From: Adiantum capillus-veneris
Taxonomy: Eukaryota; Streptophyta; Polypodiopsida; Polypodiales; Pteridaceae
Length of the DNA stretch: 64,000 bases
Direction: 5' to 3'
Assembly (NCBI GenBank): GCA_014529385.2
Contig: CM043942.1
Coordinates: forward strand, 9,601,001 to 9,665,000
Part shown: one piece after another, positions 17,691 through 28,469 of the stretch
Layout: each line of letters begins with the position of its first letter
Numbering within the stretch: the first letter of the stretch is position 1
Notes under the pieces: generated by a model
What the model was told of the DNA's origin: nothing
Database searches by the model: none
Seen by the model: the letters and a program-made list of their open reading frames with translations, nothing else
Translations under genes and position numbers: made by a program

Positions 17691-19033
17691 GAACTCTTAA
17701 CACTAGGTTGGTAACCTAACAGGACATAAAAGTGTCCTTTCAGGGTTTTGAAAAAAACCTCCAAAATCATAGTAGATCCACTCATTTTGTAAAATCCTTT
17801 CATGAGGTTATAGTTCAAGGCCTACTACACATGGAAAAAATAAGAAACTTGTAAAATTTCTTATCTTTTGGTCAGACCAAGCCTCCAAAGTTGATGGACC
17901 AGTACATTTTCATCAAAACAGTCATTTCTTACGTTTTGGTGCATAAAAATAAGATTAGGGATTTTTGTAGGACTTGAGATAGATTCCCTAGTTAACTTCA
18001 ATGGGTTGGTGATCAGAACATATGATTGCTTCTCACTCACTATTTTTTGTTTTGCCAAAAGAAATAGGTACAAAAAATTTCAATTTTTACCATGCTGCAA
18101 ACCTATCATCAAAGTTTCTATAGCCACGCTCAATACAAATAATATATGCATGTTATTTTAGTTCCCTATTGTCCTTTAGGTTCATAAGGAGCCATGGAGC
18201 ATGTCAAAAGAATAATACATCTCTTACCAATGGGAATCTTGGGGACAAAGATGAAGTGCTAAATACAGCAAACATGGAAAAACTGGGTTCAACATTATGA
18301 GTTGTAGAATCCCATAGAAACTATTCAATATCTAGCCAAATTTGATCCTTATGACTAGATATGGTTACTACCTACAAAATGCATGTAGTCGTCACAAGAA
18401 ACTAACAATATTGAAAAAGCTATACTTGATATACTAGAATGTTTTGTTTTCTTCTATAATTGAAAAAATCAACCATGGTTGTATACTATGAAAAATAGGG
18501 TATTAGGTGCCCCAAAACTCAAGGAATATTAGCTTTATGTTACAATATGTGACATAGAAAATCAAAACTGCATTTCGATATCATGAAAGCCACCAAAAAA
18601 ATCATAGAAGAGCTAAAATTGGCTAAAAAACAGGATTTGATAATTTTTGTAATTTGGTCATAACTTGCAACTTTAACATTTATTTCTCCCTAGAAGCATC
18701 ACGACATGTTGAGGACTACTAAAGATAGTTCTCAGCATTATAGACCTCACAAACATGAATTCTAGAGTGGTATAGTTGCAAAAAGTTAAAAAAAAAGCCA
18801 AAAATAGGACCCGTTTTTTCACACACTTTAGGTTGTGAAATGTTGTGCAAGGACAAGGTTAAAGATGGAATCGATATTCCAAAAAAATGTCGAGTTTTTT
18901 TCAGATCATGAGACAACTTTCTAGACAGATAGCACCTCAAAATCCATTTTGAAACTCTTGACATAATTCAAGGAAAATGGTCACTTAACAGGACATAAAA
19001 GTGTCCCATTACCAACCTGGTGTTAAGAAGTTC
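17691..19033. mobile_element. Non-autonomous DNA transposon with terminal inverted repeats, about 1.34 kb
   Basis: The left end reads GAACTCTTAACACTAGG then TTGGTAA; the right end, reverse-complemented, reads GAACTTCTTAACACC then AGGTTGGTAA. Just inside both ends lies the near-palindrome GGACATAAAAGTGTCC (left about 17720-17735, right about 18991-19006). The inside is AT-rich with no credible ORF. I could not settle a target duplication (flanks TTCT on the left, CTTCT on the right). The right end lies 25 bp from the stop codon of the minus-strand DDE-like gene. Confidence 0.65.
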
Positions 19034-19057
19034 CTTCTGCCTTGCTCTATGAATTAG

Positions 19058-21540
19058 TCATCTATAAGTCCATTGGTGTAACTCTAATAGGCTATTGGCC
19101 TTATCTTTTCCTCCCCCATGTCTAGTGTGCTTAAAATAACCTATTCTTGCCATGTAGTGGGTTTTTTCCATGCCTTGTGTGGACCATATTGATAGTGAGC
19201 CGTATGTCTTGGCAAAATATGGACCATGGTTGAAGAGTATGTGCTGCATTGAAATAAAACAAAATGGTGAGTAGAGTACAATTTAAAATTTTGTTTTGTA
19301 TACAGAGAATGCCAACCCACCATGTAATGTGTGATATGTTGCCCACCCCACCCTGTAAGGTAAGACTTTTTCCAATCCAGCAAGGCTGCTTGAAATGATG
19401 TGAGCTTACTTTGGTCCCAAGAATGCTGCTCGACATAGTGAAAATTTTTATCTAGTGAGTTCCACACGTTCACCTTGTGATTCTGGATTGCCCCACCACC
19501 AGCATTGTCTTTAACCACTTTATGTAAGTGTTTCCATTTGTTGAGCAAGTTTCTCCTTTCTTCTCTATCTAAATCTTTGAGGCTAAACCCAAGAAACCTT
19601 CTTGCCTTCACTCCGCCTATCGATGCTTTCCTCGGTACCTTGTACCGACTTTGAGACATCTTAGGGTCCTCTTCGATTTTGAAATTGCCTCCATGCAAAC
19701 CAATGTCTGAGAGCACTCCCTCTAATGCTTTGATCACTCTTTTGGACTCACTCTCTGGCTTTAATGTCCATGCAAAACATATGTATAAATGAACCACCTT
19801 TTCAATTATTCGACAGAGTGCATGAAGTGTACAGACGTGAACTCTTCTCGGAGGAATATCAAGCACTAGTTTAAATGTCTTATCTTGAAGATCTCTGTTG
19901 GGAGCTCTATTCCATTGCACACTCTCAAGAGATTGTACATCAGCCATGCAATATAAGCATGGATTTGCCGTAGCTGCTCCGTGTGTTATGTTGTACATAC
20001 ACTTAAGAGTCTTTAAGTCACCTGCCATGTGCCATTCCACTTTGTAGTCACCAAATCCTTCCACTGAAAGAACGGCTTCGTTTCTTTGTTCACTAATGAT
20101 AGAAGGAATTTGGGTTTGACTAAAAACCCAATCGAGGATTTCAAAATTTTCCTTATCAACCTACAATGAAAAACGAAAACACAAAATCAACAACCAAATA
20201 ATCAATATTTTGTTATCATAGAGTGAACGAAGTATACCTAAAATGATCCTAGAGTTAGAATGTTGTTTTTGAATTGCACGCTGAAGTATCATGGATCCTC
20301 TTTCGTTATTGATCCAGAGCTCTGTTCATGAAGGTAATGGTGACTCTCTCCAGATTCTTGTTCTTCAGGACCTCACACTCGTCGAGATTCAAAACAAACT
20401 TGAGAACCCCACCGCACTCCTCTTGAATGATGTCAAAGAAGTGAACTGCATAGCTTTGCAATGCTTCAACATCAACGAAGAGGTTTTTGTGCTCGTTAAA
20501 CTGTACCTCTCTGCTGCCCTTGCCTAAGAACGTTGCTTCAATATGGAATGGTGACCCAAGTTTCTCAAACACCTCATCGTTTACGTGTCGGCGAGTAGCC
20601 TTTACATGTGATGGCTTTGGTAGCAATGATCCTCTTTGTAGTTTATTTTGAGACTTTTTAGCTAATGCTTTGAAGAGTGCCATGTATCCCATGTGCGAGA
20701 TGCCACTCTCATCAAGTATTGCTTGCACTTCCATTGGTTCCAGCTGATTCTCGTTCATGAAGGAGGTAAGTAGCCTCCCTTTCAACTTACGATTTTTTTT
20801 TTGAAATATCATCTCTTCAACCACTTCTTTTGGAACTAGACGGCTGTAATGCACTCCGGCATTGAAGCCTGCACCGTTCGAATTTGGATGTAGTAAAGAC
20901 CTGCCAAAAAAGCACCGTGTGTCATGATCATGTATAGGAAAGTGTATCATTTCTTAATGAAGCACATTGAAGAAACAAACTTTGAGTTACCTTAAAGCTC
21001 GTATTCGTTTTTTCATGCCACCATTACCAACCTTCATGTTCTCAATGTTGCACAGATCTTGTTTTCTTTTCCGACTACCAAGCACGGTGTCTTTCTCTCG
21101 CAAACTTGTGATCTTCTTCTCAAGGCCTTGGATTTTCTCTTTGTTTGATGAAATCTTTTGAGAGCATGCTTCATTAAGTTTCCTCAGCTGCATGTTCTCC
21201 ATCGCCAGGAAGTTTCTTTGCCTTTTCGCATTCAATCCTCTCATTTCCAAATGTTCGGTGTATCCCAATAGCCCATCCTTGCCATCGCCTGTGAAATGTA
21301 AGAGGTTATCCTTCTAAGTTCTTTCTCCCGTTGAGATAAGAAAGACTCCCTCCTACGTTTATGCAACGGTGCGTACTCTTGCATTACATCAACATGAATA
21401 TGATGTGTGTTCTTTCTTTGGGTAAGTGTTAAAGATGCAGGGGCTGAGGATTGCAAGTTCAAATTAGTGTTTTCATCAGGAAAAGAAGCGTTCTGCATTC
21501 CTAGAGTTGATAGAGAAGAAGACGGAGACTCGAAACTCAT
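19058..21540 (-). pseudogene. Putative RNase-H-fold (DDE-like) transposase gene, multi-exon, frameshifted
   Basis: Reading right to left: 21540-21241 (MSFESPSSSLS, S/T-rich), 21267-20987 (basic coiled coil ending GSRKRKQDLC), 20950-20306, 20160-19321, and 19243-19058. The last intron, 19244-19320, is clear: THYM/GTGGGT...ATGCAG/HILFNHGPYF, phase 0. The exon 20160-19321 starts after CATTGTAG. Candidate catalytic acids are D in VLNLDECEV before VTITFMNRALD, D in HMAGDLKTLK, and E in STQGMEKTHYM. CLYC after the second D and HVCTLHALC resemble the zinc-binding insert seen in several eukaryotic transposase-like families. The frame breaks near 20306 and 21268, so this copy is likely dead. The assignment rests on pattern only. 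Confidence 0.5.
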
Positions 21541-22899
21541 GAAATATCTCAGGTTTTGGGAGGGAAGGCCATATTCTCAAGTTTAGAGTTGATAGACTTC
21601 GTGTGGCTTATGTTTCTGGAGGGAACGCTTGTAAGTTGGTATTTCAAATCATTAGTCATACGGTTAGTTGGATTCCTGACAACAGAACGAAGGATAAGAA
21701 TGATAAAGACAGTGGTGAAACTAAAGTTGGTCGAAGCTAGCAAGTGGTGTATGCCAGACCAAGACAGCAGTCGAGTGCAGTGCAGAAGGCTAGGGTAGGT
21801 ACTAAGGCCCTAGGCAGCCCCAAGGGTAGCGGGAATGTATGCTTAAAGCGGCTTTTTAGGCCAAAACTGCTATGCAATGGTTCAGATGAGATGGCAAGTC
21901 ACGATGTCTGAAATGCCAAGTCAAAGTTCTAGAATGTAGAGTTCAGCATGCTCTAGAAGCCAGTCCAGACGGCTCGTCAAACGGAGCCCTGGTGCTCAAG
22001 ATATTGCAGTTTAAAGAAAGGGTGTGTAGCAGATCCCCGACGGACAGGGCAGCTGGGGACAGGTGGCCCGGGCTGATGTCACTGTGTACATGTGTAGTGC
22101 TTGAGTTGTGGAGCATTCCTGTCTTCTCGGATTGCGAGTCGAAGCTCTGGATGGCAAGTTATGGCCATTAGAAGATTTTTCGGGGGCCAGGTCTGAGCCC
22201 ACCTGCCTGACCGCATTGGAGGGTGTTCCATTTGGCATGTTTTCGGCCTTGCCAAGGTTCTCGATGGAAAGGAGGCATCCTGGAAAGCTAACACAAATCG
22301 ACGGTTTTCCAATCTGGTTCTTGGTCCGCAAGATACCGCAGGTCAAAGTTGGGGGTTGTCCTTTGAGGGGTGATTACAAATGGTTTTGTTGTGTTTTGCC
22401 GGCCTTGTTGGGCGGGCCCGCGAAAGTCAAAAGGCTACGGGGATTATGTTGAACCCAGCCGACAATGCGGGCTTTCAACCAAATCTTATAGCTCGGGTAT
22501 TGGACCCCAAGGTAGCAAGGCACACTTGCTTGAAGATGGTAAAGGCCGGGGAGGTGTTCTAGAGGTTTGTAGGGAATTTCAAGGGAATTCAAAGAGGGAG
22601 TGTGTGGAGCTACCACGTGGCATAGCAGTGCTCCCACATGCGGTTGCGCAGAGGAGATCCGTCGGGTATAAGTTCGCAAAAGGTGCGCCATTTGGTAGCA
22701 TGGGAAGGAGTAGGAGCTCCGTGAGCTCATGGCTGTGAACGGGTGGCGCGGCCCAGTGGGGCGTCCGCGGCGGGTTTTGGAGGTTAGGCAGGCGGCGCAG
22801 TGGCACGCCTGTGCACGGTCTTTGGCGGCGGTGATGACGTGGGGCAGTGCCCATTCCCGCGGCCTTGGAAGGCCCCATTTTGGAAGGGCAAGGGGGAAG

Positions 22900-22923
22900 G
22901 GCATTAGCGACATCGCTAATGCC
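22900..22923. repeat. Perfect 11-bp-arm palindrome GGCATTAGCGA
   Basis: GGCATTAGCGA, then CA, then the exact reverse complement, followed by a run of C. A sister palindrome lies at 23245-23268. Confidence 0.85.
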
Positions 22924-23000
22924 CCCCCGGCTCGAGATAGAGAGCGGCCCCACGGAAGAAGAGAGAGAGAGTATAGCCAGCTGAGGAGTGGAGCTGAAGC

Positions 23001-23066
<66 letters not shown>

Positions 23067-23244
23067 GATTCAATGGGCGGCCAAATGGACCAAGCCAAGG
23101 ACTGTCCGGGCCAAAGAAGACAAGGAGAAGTCGGATAGAGGAGGGAAAGTCAAAGTCAAGCCAAAGGGGCAGTACAAAATGGTAAAACCCCAATGGGGGG
23201 TAAAAAATGTAAAAATGAGGGGTAAAAAAATAATAAAGCCAAGA

Positions 23245-23268
23245 GGCAATAGCGACATCGCTATTGCC
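23245..23268. repeat. Perfect 11-bp-arm palindrome GGCAATAGCGA
   Basis: Same design and same CA centre as 22900-22923, also followed by a run of C, but with a compensated change in both arms (T to A at the fifth base of the left arm and A to T in the right arm). Confidence 0.85.
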
Positions 23269-24124
23269 CCCCCCTTCTCAAGTGCAAAGAGTGAAGAAAA
23301 GAACAGATGGGGCAAGGAGGTGCCCCTTTCCCAAAAGATGCCAAAAGCGGGTGCCAAGTGGACCTATTAAATTGTAAATTCCCAAATTAAAGGCCCCCCC
23401 TATAAAAGTAAAAAAGGAATCAAATTTGGGGTTTTTTTCTTGGCCTTTTGAGGTGCCGTTTGAAGCGTGCAAAGTGGAGTTCTCTAGCAAGCTAGCCTCT
23501 TTGTAAATTTTGCTTGAAAATGGCCATGGTGATGGCATTGCAAGCCGGTGTATGTGTTTTCTGAAGTGCAATCAAGCCACAGTTGCCTCCCGTGTTGTTG
23601 TTTCCTCTTCCCCCCTTCTCTTTCTCCTGTTTTCATGTTCCTCCTCGGTGCCGGCTGTGTGGAAGTGTGTGCCCCCCCCCCGGACCGACGGTGTTTTGAG
23701 TGAGAGAGTGAGATTGAGTGGTTGTGTGCGTGTGTAAGCGTGGAGACAGGCAGTGGTAGTAGGTGTATCTTGTGTGGCGGTTTTGTGGAGTGTGTGAGCA
23801 GTGGCAATTGAGCAAGCTGTGGTCTGCTAGTGTTAAGTGTTTCTTTGAAGGTGTTTTCTGAGAGGATAGGGGTGCTGTGAATACCTTGAGCTATAGAGAG
23901 GCCCTTTTGTTTGTACTAGGCGTGTTCCCCAATTCCCCCTCTCCAACGGTGGCTACCTACCAAAGAATGTCATTTTGGCTTTTTGTTGCGCAGAAAAGTA
24001 TCACATAAAATGCACAATTTAACATTTTCATTTTCTCTCTCTAAACCGATGTGGCACTTCTTACAGGGCCCAAAAGTGAGTCCAACTTTCTCCTAATGTA
24101 TGAGGAGAACAGGTGTGTAGAGCT

Positions 24125-24149
<25 letters not shown>
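24125..24149. repeat. Poly-C tract of 25 bases
   Basis: An uninterrupted run of 25 C, likely unstable or an assembly-sensitive site. The sequence either side (23.95-24.55 kb) shows no gene. Confidence 0.95.
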
Positions 24150-24155
<6 letters not shown>

Positions 24156-24579
24156 ATTAGACCGGTGCCCAACATTTCCACCACCACTGTAAAGAGATTA
24201 AATTAAAAAAAATTAGTAAAACCACAACCCACCAAGTACTGCAGACATTTTAATGCCATCAATAAGCAATGTCAATACAAAACCACCCTATACAGCCTGC
24301 AGTCCAATACCTAAAATAGACATTATTAGCAATGCAATGGGCAAACCATATGTCTAGGTATGTAAGCTAATAGTCAAATGAGTTTAACAATATGCTTGGA
24401 GTAATCCTAGAAAGTTGCCCAACATGCTAGCTTACATAACAATTTTTTCCACCAATTTTGAGGAACCAAAATTATACAACAAGTCATTAACAATAGGCAG
24501 GTAACCTTCCAAAGCCCATCAAGCATAAACCGTTGGTGCAGCCAAAGTGTGTCAATCCTAACAGAGGGCACATGCAATG

Positions 24580-25660
24580 ATCTGCATGTTTACAAGTGTG
24601 TGGCAGAGGGCTAGAGCAGATGGGAAGAGCCTGGGTAGGCAAGTGGCAGCAGAGATGTACGCTTTATGTGGTTTTTTAGACCAGATGGGCTCGAGGTATG
24701 GCCTGACAGGGTCAGAAGTGAAGGATGTCCAAAGTGCTAGTTTTGGCTTGGGAATGTGGAGCTTGAAGTGTTGAGTCAGCTAGTCCAGGCGGCTCATCAA
24801 ACAGAGTTGTAGATTGCAAGATATGGCAGTTTGAAGGTGAAATGCATTGCAGATCTGAGACGGACAGGGCAGGTAGTGACAAGTAGTCTGAGCTAGTTTG
24901 GGGCTATGGGTGTGTAGTGCTTGATTTATGGAGCCTGTTGCTCTTTTCAATTTGGTGATCGAAGCCAGGATGAGAGAGTTATAGCAAGATAAAGTTTAAT
25001 CGGGGACCAGGTTTGGGGCCAATTTGACTGCTTGGGAAGACTTTCCAACATGTGTTTTTTGGGCCCCTGAAGTGTTCTAGAGTAGGATATGCATTGTGGT
25101 GAGTCAGTAGGAAGTGACATCTTGTTGATCGGATGCCTGATCAGTTAGGTATGGCTTGTCAAAGTTTGTGCCAATCTACGACGGTATAGTGCGAGATGGT
25201 TTTTTCACGATTTGGTGGTCTCAGTTTACAGGCTCGAGAAAGTTGAAATATGGGGGTATTGGGTGAAGTTTGAGGCCGACAATACAAAGTTTTGGTGGGG
25301 CTCAATGGCTTATTGATTGGAGCCCTTAGCACTAAATGGAAATTGTTTGAAGTCGGGACAAAAACAAATGATATTTTGGGGATTTTTGAGGCCTTTGAGG
25401 GCTAGGCGATGACTCACTGCCACGTGGCAAGGAAAAGTCCCATATACGGAGCCAGGGGCTGTCAGTCCAATGTACAAGTGTTGGGCCATGAGCCCATTTG
25501 AAGATACGAGGAGGAAGAGAGAAATCTCCTCTGACGCTGGCTATGGCGGACGCTGGTGCGCACTGCTATGGACGGTCACAAGCCTTGCTGGGCGGTCATT
25601 GTCGTTGATTTTGGTCGTCAGCAGTGATGAGTGGCGGCACGAGCGGCTATTGACGGCACA
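24580..25660 (+). repeat. LTR-like dispersed repeat, copy 2
   Basis: Related to about 21840-22330 in order and orientation (CAGGCGGCTCATCAAACAGAG against CAGACGGCTCGTCAAACGGAG, shortened here; GACGGACAGGGCAG; GTGTAGTGCTTGA). A third, more distant relative lies at about 56460-56770. Its right end abuts the fold-back element at 25677. No ORF of interest. Confidence 0.45.
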
Positions 25661-25757
25661 GATAGGGGATGATGTGCCTCAGGACTAAGTGGCACGGGCA
25701 TGGGAGGGTGGGATCTACGGCGGGGGCATTGTGGGCCGTAGATCCCAGTGGCGGCGC

Positions 25758-25831
25758 CGAAAGTAATCTAGGGTACCCTAGTTTACTTTTTAATTATAAA
25801 AAGTAAACTAGGGTACCCTAGATTACTTTCG
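25758..25831. repeat. Perfect palindrome, 35-bp arms and 4-bp spacer
   Basis: The arm starts CGAAAGTAATCTAGGGTACC and the centre is ATTA. The right arm is the exact reverse complement. It lies inside the fold-back element and would form a very stable hairpin or cruciform. Confidence 0.95.
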
Positions 25832-25889
25832 ACTGTCGCCCTTGTGCATACATGTTATAAGTAAATTAGGGTCCCCACGTTTCACAACG

Positions 25890-25962
25890 CGCGCATGACG
25901 TAGTGGTTAGGGTGTGCGCCTCTCATGGGTGAGGTCACGGGTTCAAAACCCACGTGGGTACC
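25890..25962 (+). other. tRNA-like / pol III box A-box B segment
   Basis: TAGTGGTTAGGGTG resembles box A and GGTTCAAAACC matches box B, 45 bases apart, with CTCATGG where an anticodon loop would be. The acceptor and T stems do not pair properly, so this is not a functional tRNA gene. It may be a SINE head captured within the fold-back element. Confidence 0.6.
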
Positions 25963-26289
25963 CTAGTTTACTTTCAAAACTCGGGTACCCTAGTTTACTT
26001 TTTACAAAAGTAATCTAGGGTACCCGCATTCTAGATCTACGGCCCACAATCCCCCGGCCGTAGATCCCACCCTCCCATGCCCGTGCCACTTAGTCCTGGG
26101 GGATGATGTGGCATACTTTCTCAGGGCCTTGATCTCGTGTCGGCCCCTCATTTTGATGAGGGTGGAGTTCCCCCTAGGGCCGTGACGACCAAGGGAGAAC
26201 TCACACGAAACTTGAGGGGCAAGTCGAGCTGAAAAAAGGGGTGGTACATGCGGCAAAAGCAAGGAAAAAAAACGAAGTTGGTCGGGCTA

Positions 26290-26590
26290 AAGTGGGCGGA
26301 TGGCACACGCCTTAAGGGGGGGCTTTTTTTGGACAGTTGGAGGGAGTTCTCGGAGCTCAAAGAGGAGCCCAAGGGGGAGTTTTTTGGCAAGAGCTCCAAA
26401 GAGTTCAAGAGGGCTCTCGGATTTTGGAGAGGAAGAAGGCCGAGGAACGGGCTTTCAAGGAGGAGAGCTCTCTGCAGCTCGAAGGGGAGTTTTTCTTGGC
26501 GAAGCTCAAAGAGGAGTTTGATTTTGGAGAAGGAGAAGCTCAGAGGAGCTTCCAAAATATAGGCCGGAGCCAACGAGGGCATTGACAACA
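26290..26590. other. Purine-rich low-complexity segment with open frames on both strands
   Basis: Repeated GAGGAGTTT/AAAGAGGAG-type words give charged open frames on the plus strand (for example ERKKAEERAFKEESS) and a leucine/serine-rich frame on the minus strand. The words resemble the minus strand of 54.36-54.56 kb within the gag-only LTR element, so this may be a diverged piece of that family. No gene is claimed. Confidence 0.35.
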
Positions 26591-26999
26591 ATTTTTTTTT
26601 CCGCTCTCAACGAGGACAACTGCACGGAGGCAAAGCCATCGGTTGCCAAGAGTTTTTGTGCTCGTCGATGTCGAATCGACGGAGCGGTTGTATAATTACA
26701 ATGCTCTGAAGTATAATTGGTACAACACTCAGTGCTCACAAGATCTATAAGATGTCTAGCAGTTACAATTCTAATATATACAAAAGGTCCAATCCCAAAA
26801 TGGGATTATTGCATCCTTTTTGTAGGTACTTGCACTCAGGTCTAACTGGCTGAAAAGTCATAGAGGGTTGGGAACTACAATAACTCTACCAAGTAACTCA
26901 TCCAGGAAAACCCACATGCAAGGTATTCCTAGAGTTGGTTCCCACCTTCTACATCCTCCTCCCCTTTCTTAAATTTTGTCATGTACAAAATTTTCAGAT

Positions 27000-28060
27000 T
27001 ACTTCTTTCGCTTGCACTTTGATTTATCTAGGACCTTCTTTTTCTTAGGCTTTTGTAGTTGTTGAACTAAGGGTTGAGCTTTTCTAACAATCACTTTTTG
27101 TCAGAAAATACTAGAGGTTGTGCTCTCCTAAACAATTTTGTAAAAAGATTCGTGCTCCAGTTGCTCTCTCCTTTCAGTGAGCATGTCCACTTTGCAAGGT
27201 GTTAGTGCATGCCACGTCTTTGTGTCAAGGTTATAGAGAGTCTTTTTGAATGTTTTAGTCGTGCCTTGTCTAGCTTATGGTATATAGATGCTTTGTGTAT
27301 CCATCTAGCTGGATCTACCTAATCAGCTTTAATATGGGCTTTGATCAAGACATCAACCATTTCTTTGAATTGAGGTTCTGAGTTGGCTTTGCTAGAAGCT
27401 TTCTTTTTCGGAATCTTTGAAGCTTCGATTGACAGTTGTAGCAGGTCATTTGTGTATTCGATCAAAAGGCTGATATGAGATTTTTATTGAGCCATCATTC
27501 CTTTGAAATTGATGAGGCCATCCTTGAGCTCATACTTTTCTATTTAGTGCTAGTTAGTAGTGACCCCTAGGCCACTCATAGGGCCTTGCTCTATTTGTAT
27601 CACTTCTTGATTTGTCTACTATTTGAATGTATCTCATTTGATATGTAGGTTCGTAGATTGGGTATAAAGATGGGTATAACTTTGTTGGTAGTTCATCTTC
27701 TTTCATTGGTAGTGCATACATGATAATTGGAGAGTCCAACGAAGCTTCAATATAGTTTAGTAAAATCTGGCTCTCCTACTACATCATTTTCCTCAAGATT
27801 TTGATTAAATGAAATAAGATTTTATCTAGTTCTCTGATTGTTATTTTGGTGAGATGCCCCGTGCTATTGGTGGACAAGTTTTTTCTAGTAGAGCAACAAC
27901 CCAGTGGTCTAGAATTCTTATGGCAATTTGTAACTTCAGTAGGACCCCTTTGAACTCATCCCTGATGTCATGCATGCACCTGTAGGCTGACCTATTTCCA
28001 TCAACACTTCCACTTGAATTCCTAGACTGAACATTCATCGTTGTAAGCTTCTGTGTCTGA
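27000..28060 (-). pseudogene. Second, diverged copy of the extra gypsy coding region
   Basis: Minus-strand translation gives three blocks matching those at 573-1410: AYRCMHDIRDEFKGVLLKLQ (Tyr codon at 27984), LDSPIIMYALPMKEDELP (Asp codon at 27736) and LYNLDTKTWHALTP (Leu codon at 27238). Spacings are 248 and 498 bases, against 251 and 506 in the first copy. Between the last two, WIHKASIYHKL matches WIHTASHCHKL. Stops and frameshifts are frequent. No gag or pol is found around it. This shows the extra region is a true, evolving coding unit of a repeat family. Confidence 0.75.
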
Positions 28061-28295
28061 GGGTTTATTGTAGTGTCATCATGTGTGAGTATATACTCAA
28101 GTATTCAATCCAATGTCATTCAATCGGTTAAAATATACTACACCCCAGTTTTGGGCGAACATTGCGTCTTTTTGCAAACCGACCTGAGTTTGAGGGTTAC
28201 TTACCCATGCCGACATGGTCCACTCATCACAACAACTTTAGAGACGCAAATGTAAATCAACATACCTACAGATATATAAGAATAAATATAAATAA

Positions 28296-28465
<170 letters not shown>

Positions 28466-28469
28466 ATTT

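Larger units (their letters stand above)
21800..23950 (+). repeat. LTR-like dispersed repeat, copy 1, with promoter-like region
   Basis: Bases about 21840-22330 are related to about 24660-25100 in the same orientation, sharing blocks such as GACGGACAGGGCAG and GTGTAGTGCTTGA. A TATA box, CTATAAAAG, is at 23399-23407, after a (GA)n tract (23002-23062) and two short palindromes. The whole may be a large LTR or a LARD-like element. Frames on both strands here are driven by GC-rich and (GA)n sequence and I do not regard them as genes. Confidence 0.4.
25677..26098. mobile_element. Fold-back (MITE-like) element with about 70-bp inverted ends
   Basis: The left arm 25677 to about 25748 (CCTCAGGACTAAGTGGCACG...) is the reverse complement, with few mismatches, of about 26027-26098 (...CGTGCCACTTAGTCCTG). 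The element is flanked by the 12-bp direct repeat GGGGATGATGTG at 25665-25676 and 26099-26110, a strong sign of a target duplication. Inside are a perfect 35-bp-arm palindrome (25758-25831), further copies of GGGTACCCTAGTTTACTTT, and a tRNA-like segment (25890-25962). No ORF. The TSD of 9-12 bp suggests a Mutator-like mover, but this is inference. Confidence 0.8.

Noticed and set aside
22579-23185. Long frames on both strands around 22.6-23.2 kb
   Set aside because: Driven by GC-rich DNA and the (GA)n tract; no domain or splice signal.
25890-25962. Functional tRNA-Met gene (CAT loop)
   Set aside because: Acceptor and T stems do not pair; kept only as a tRNA-like segment.
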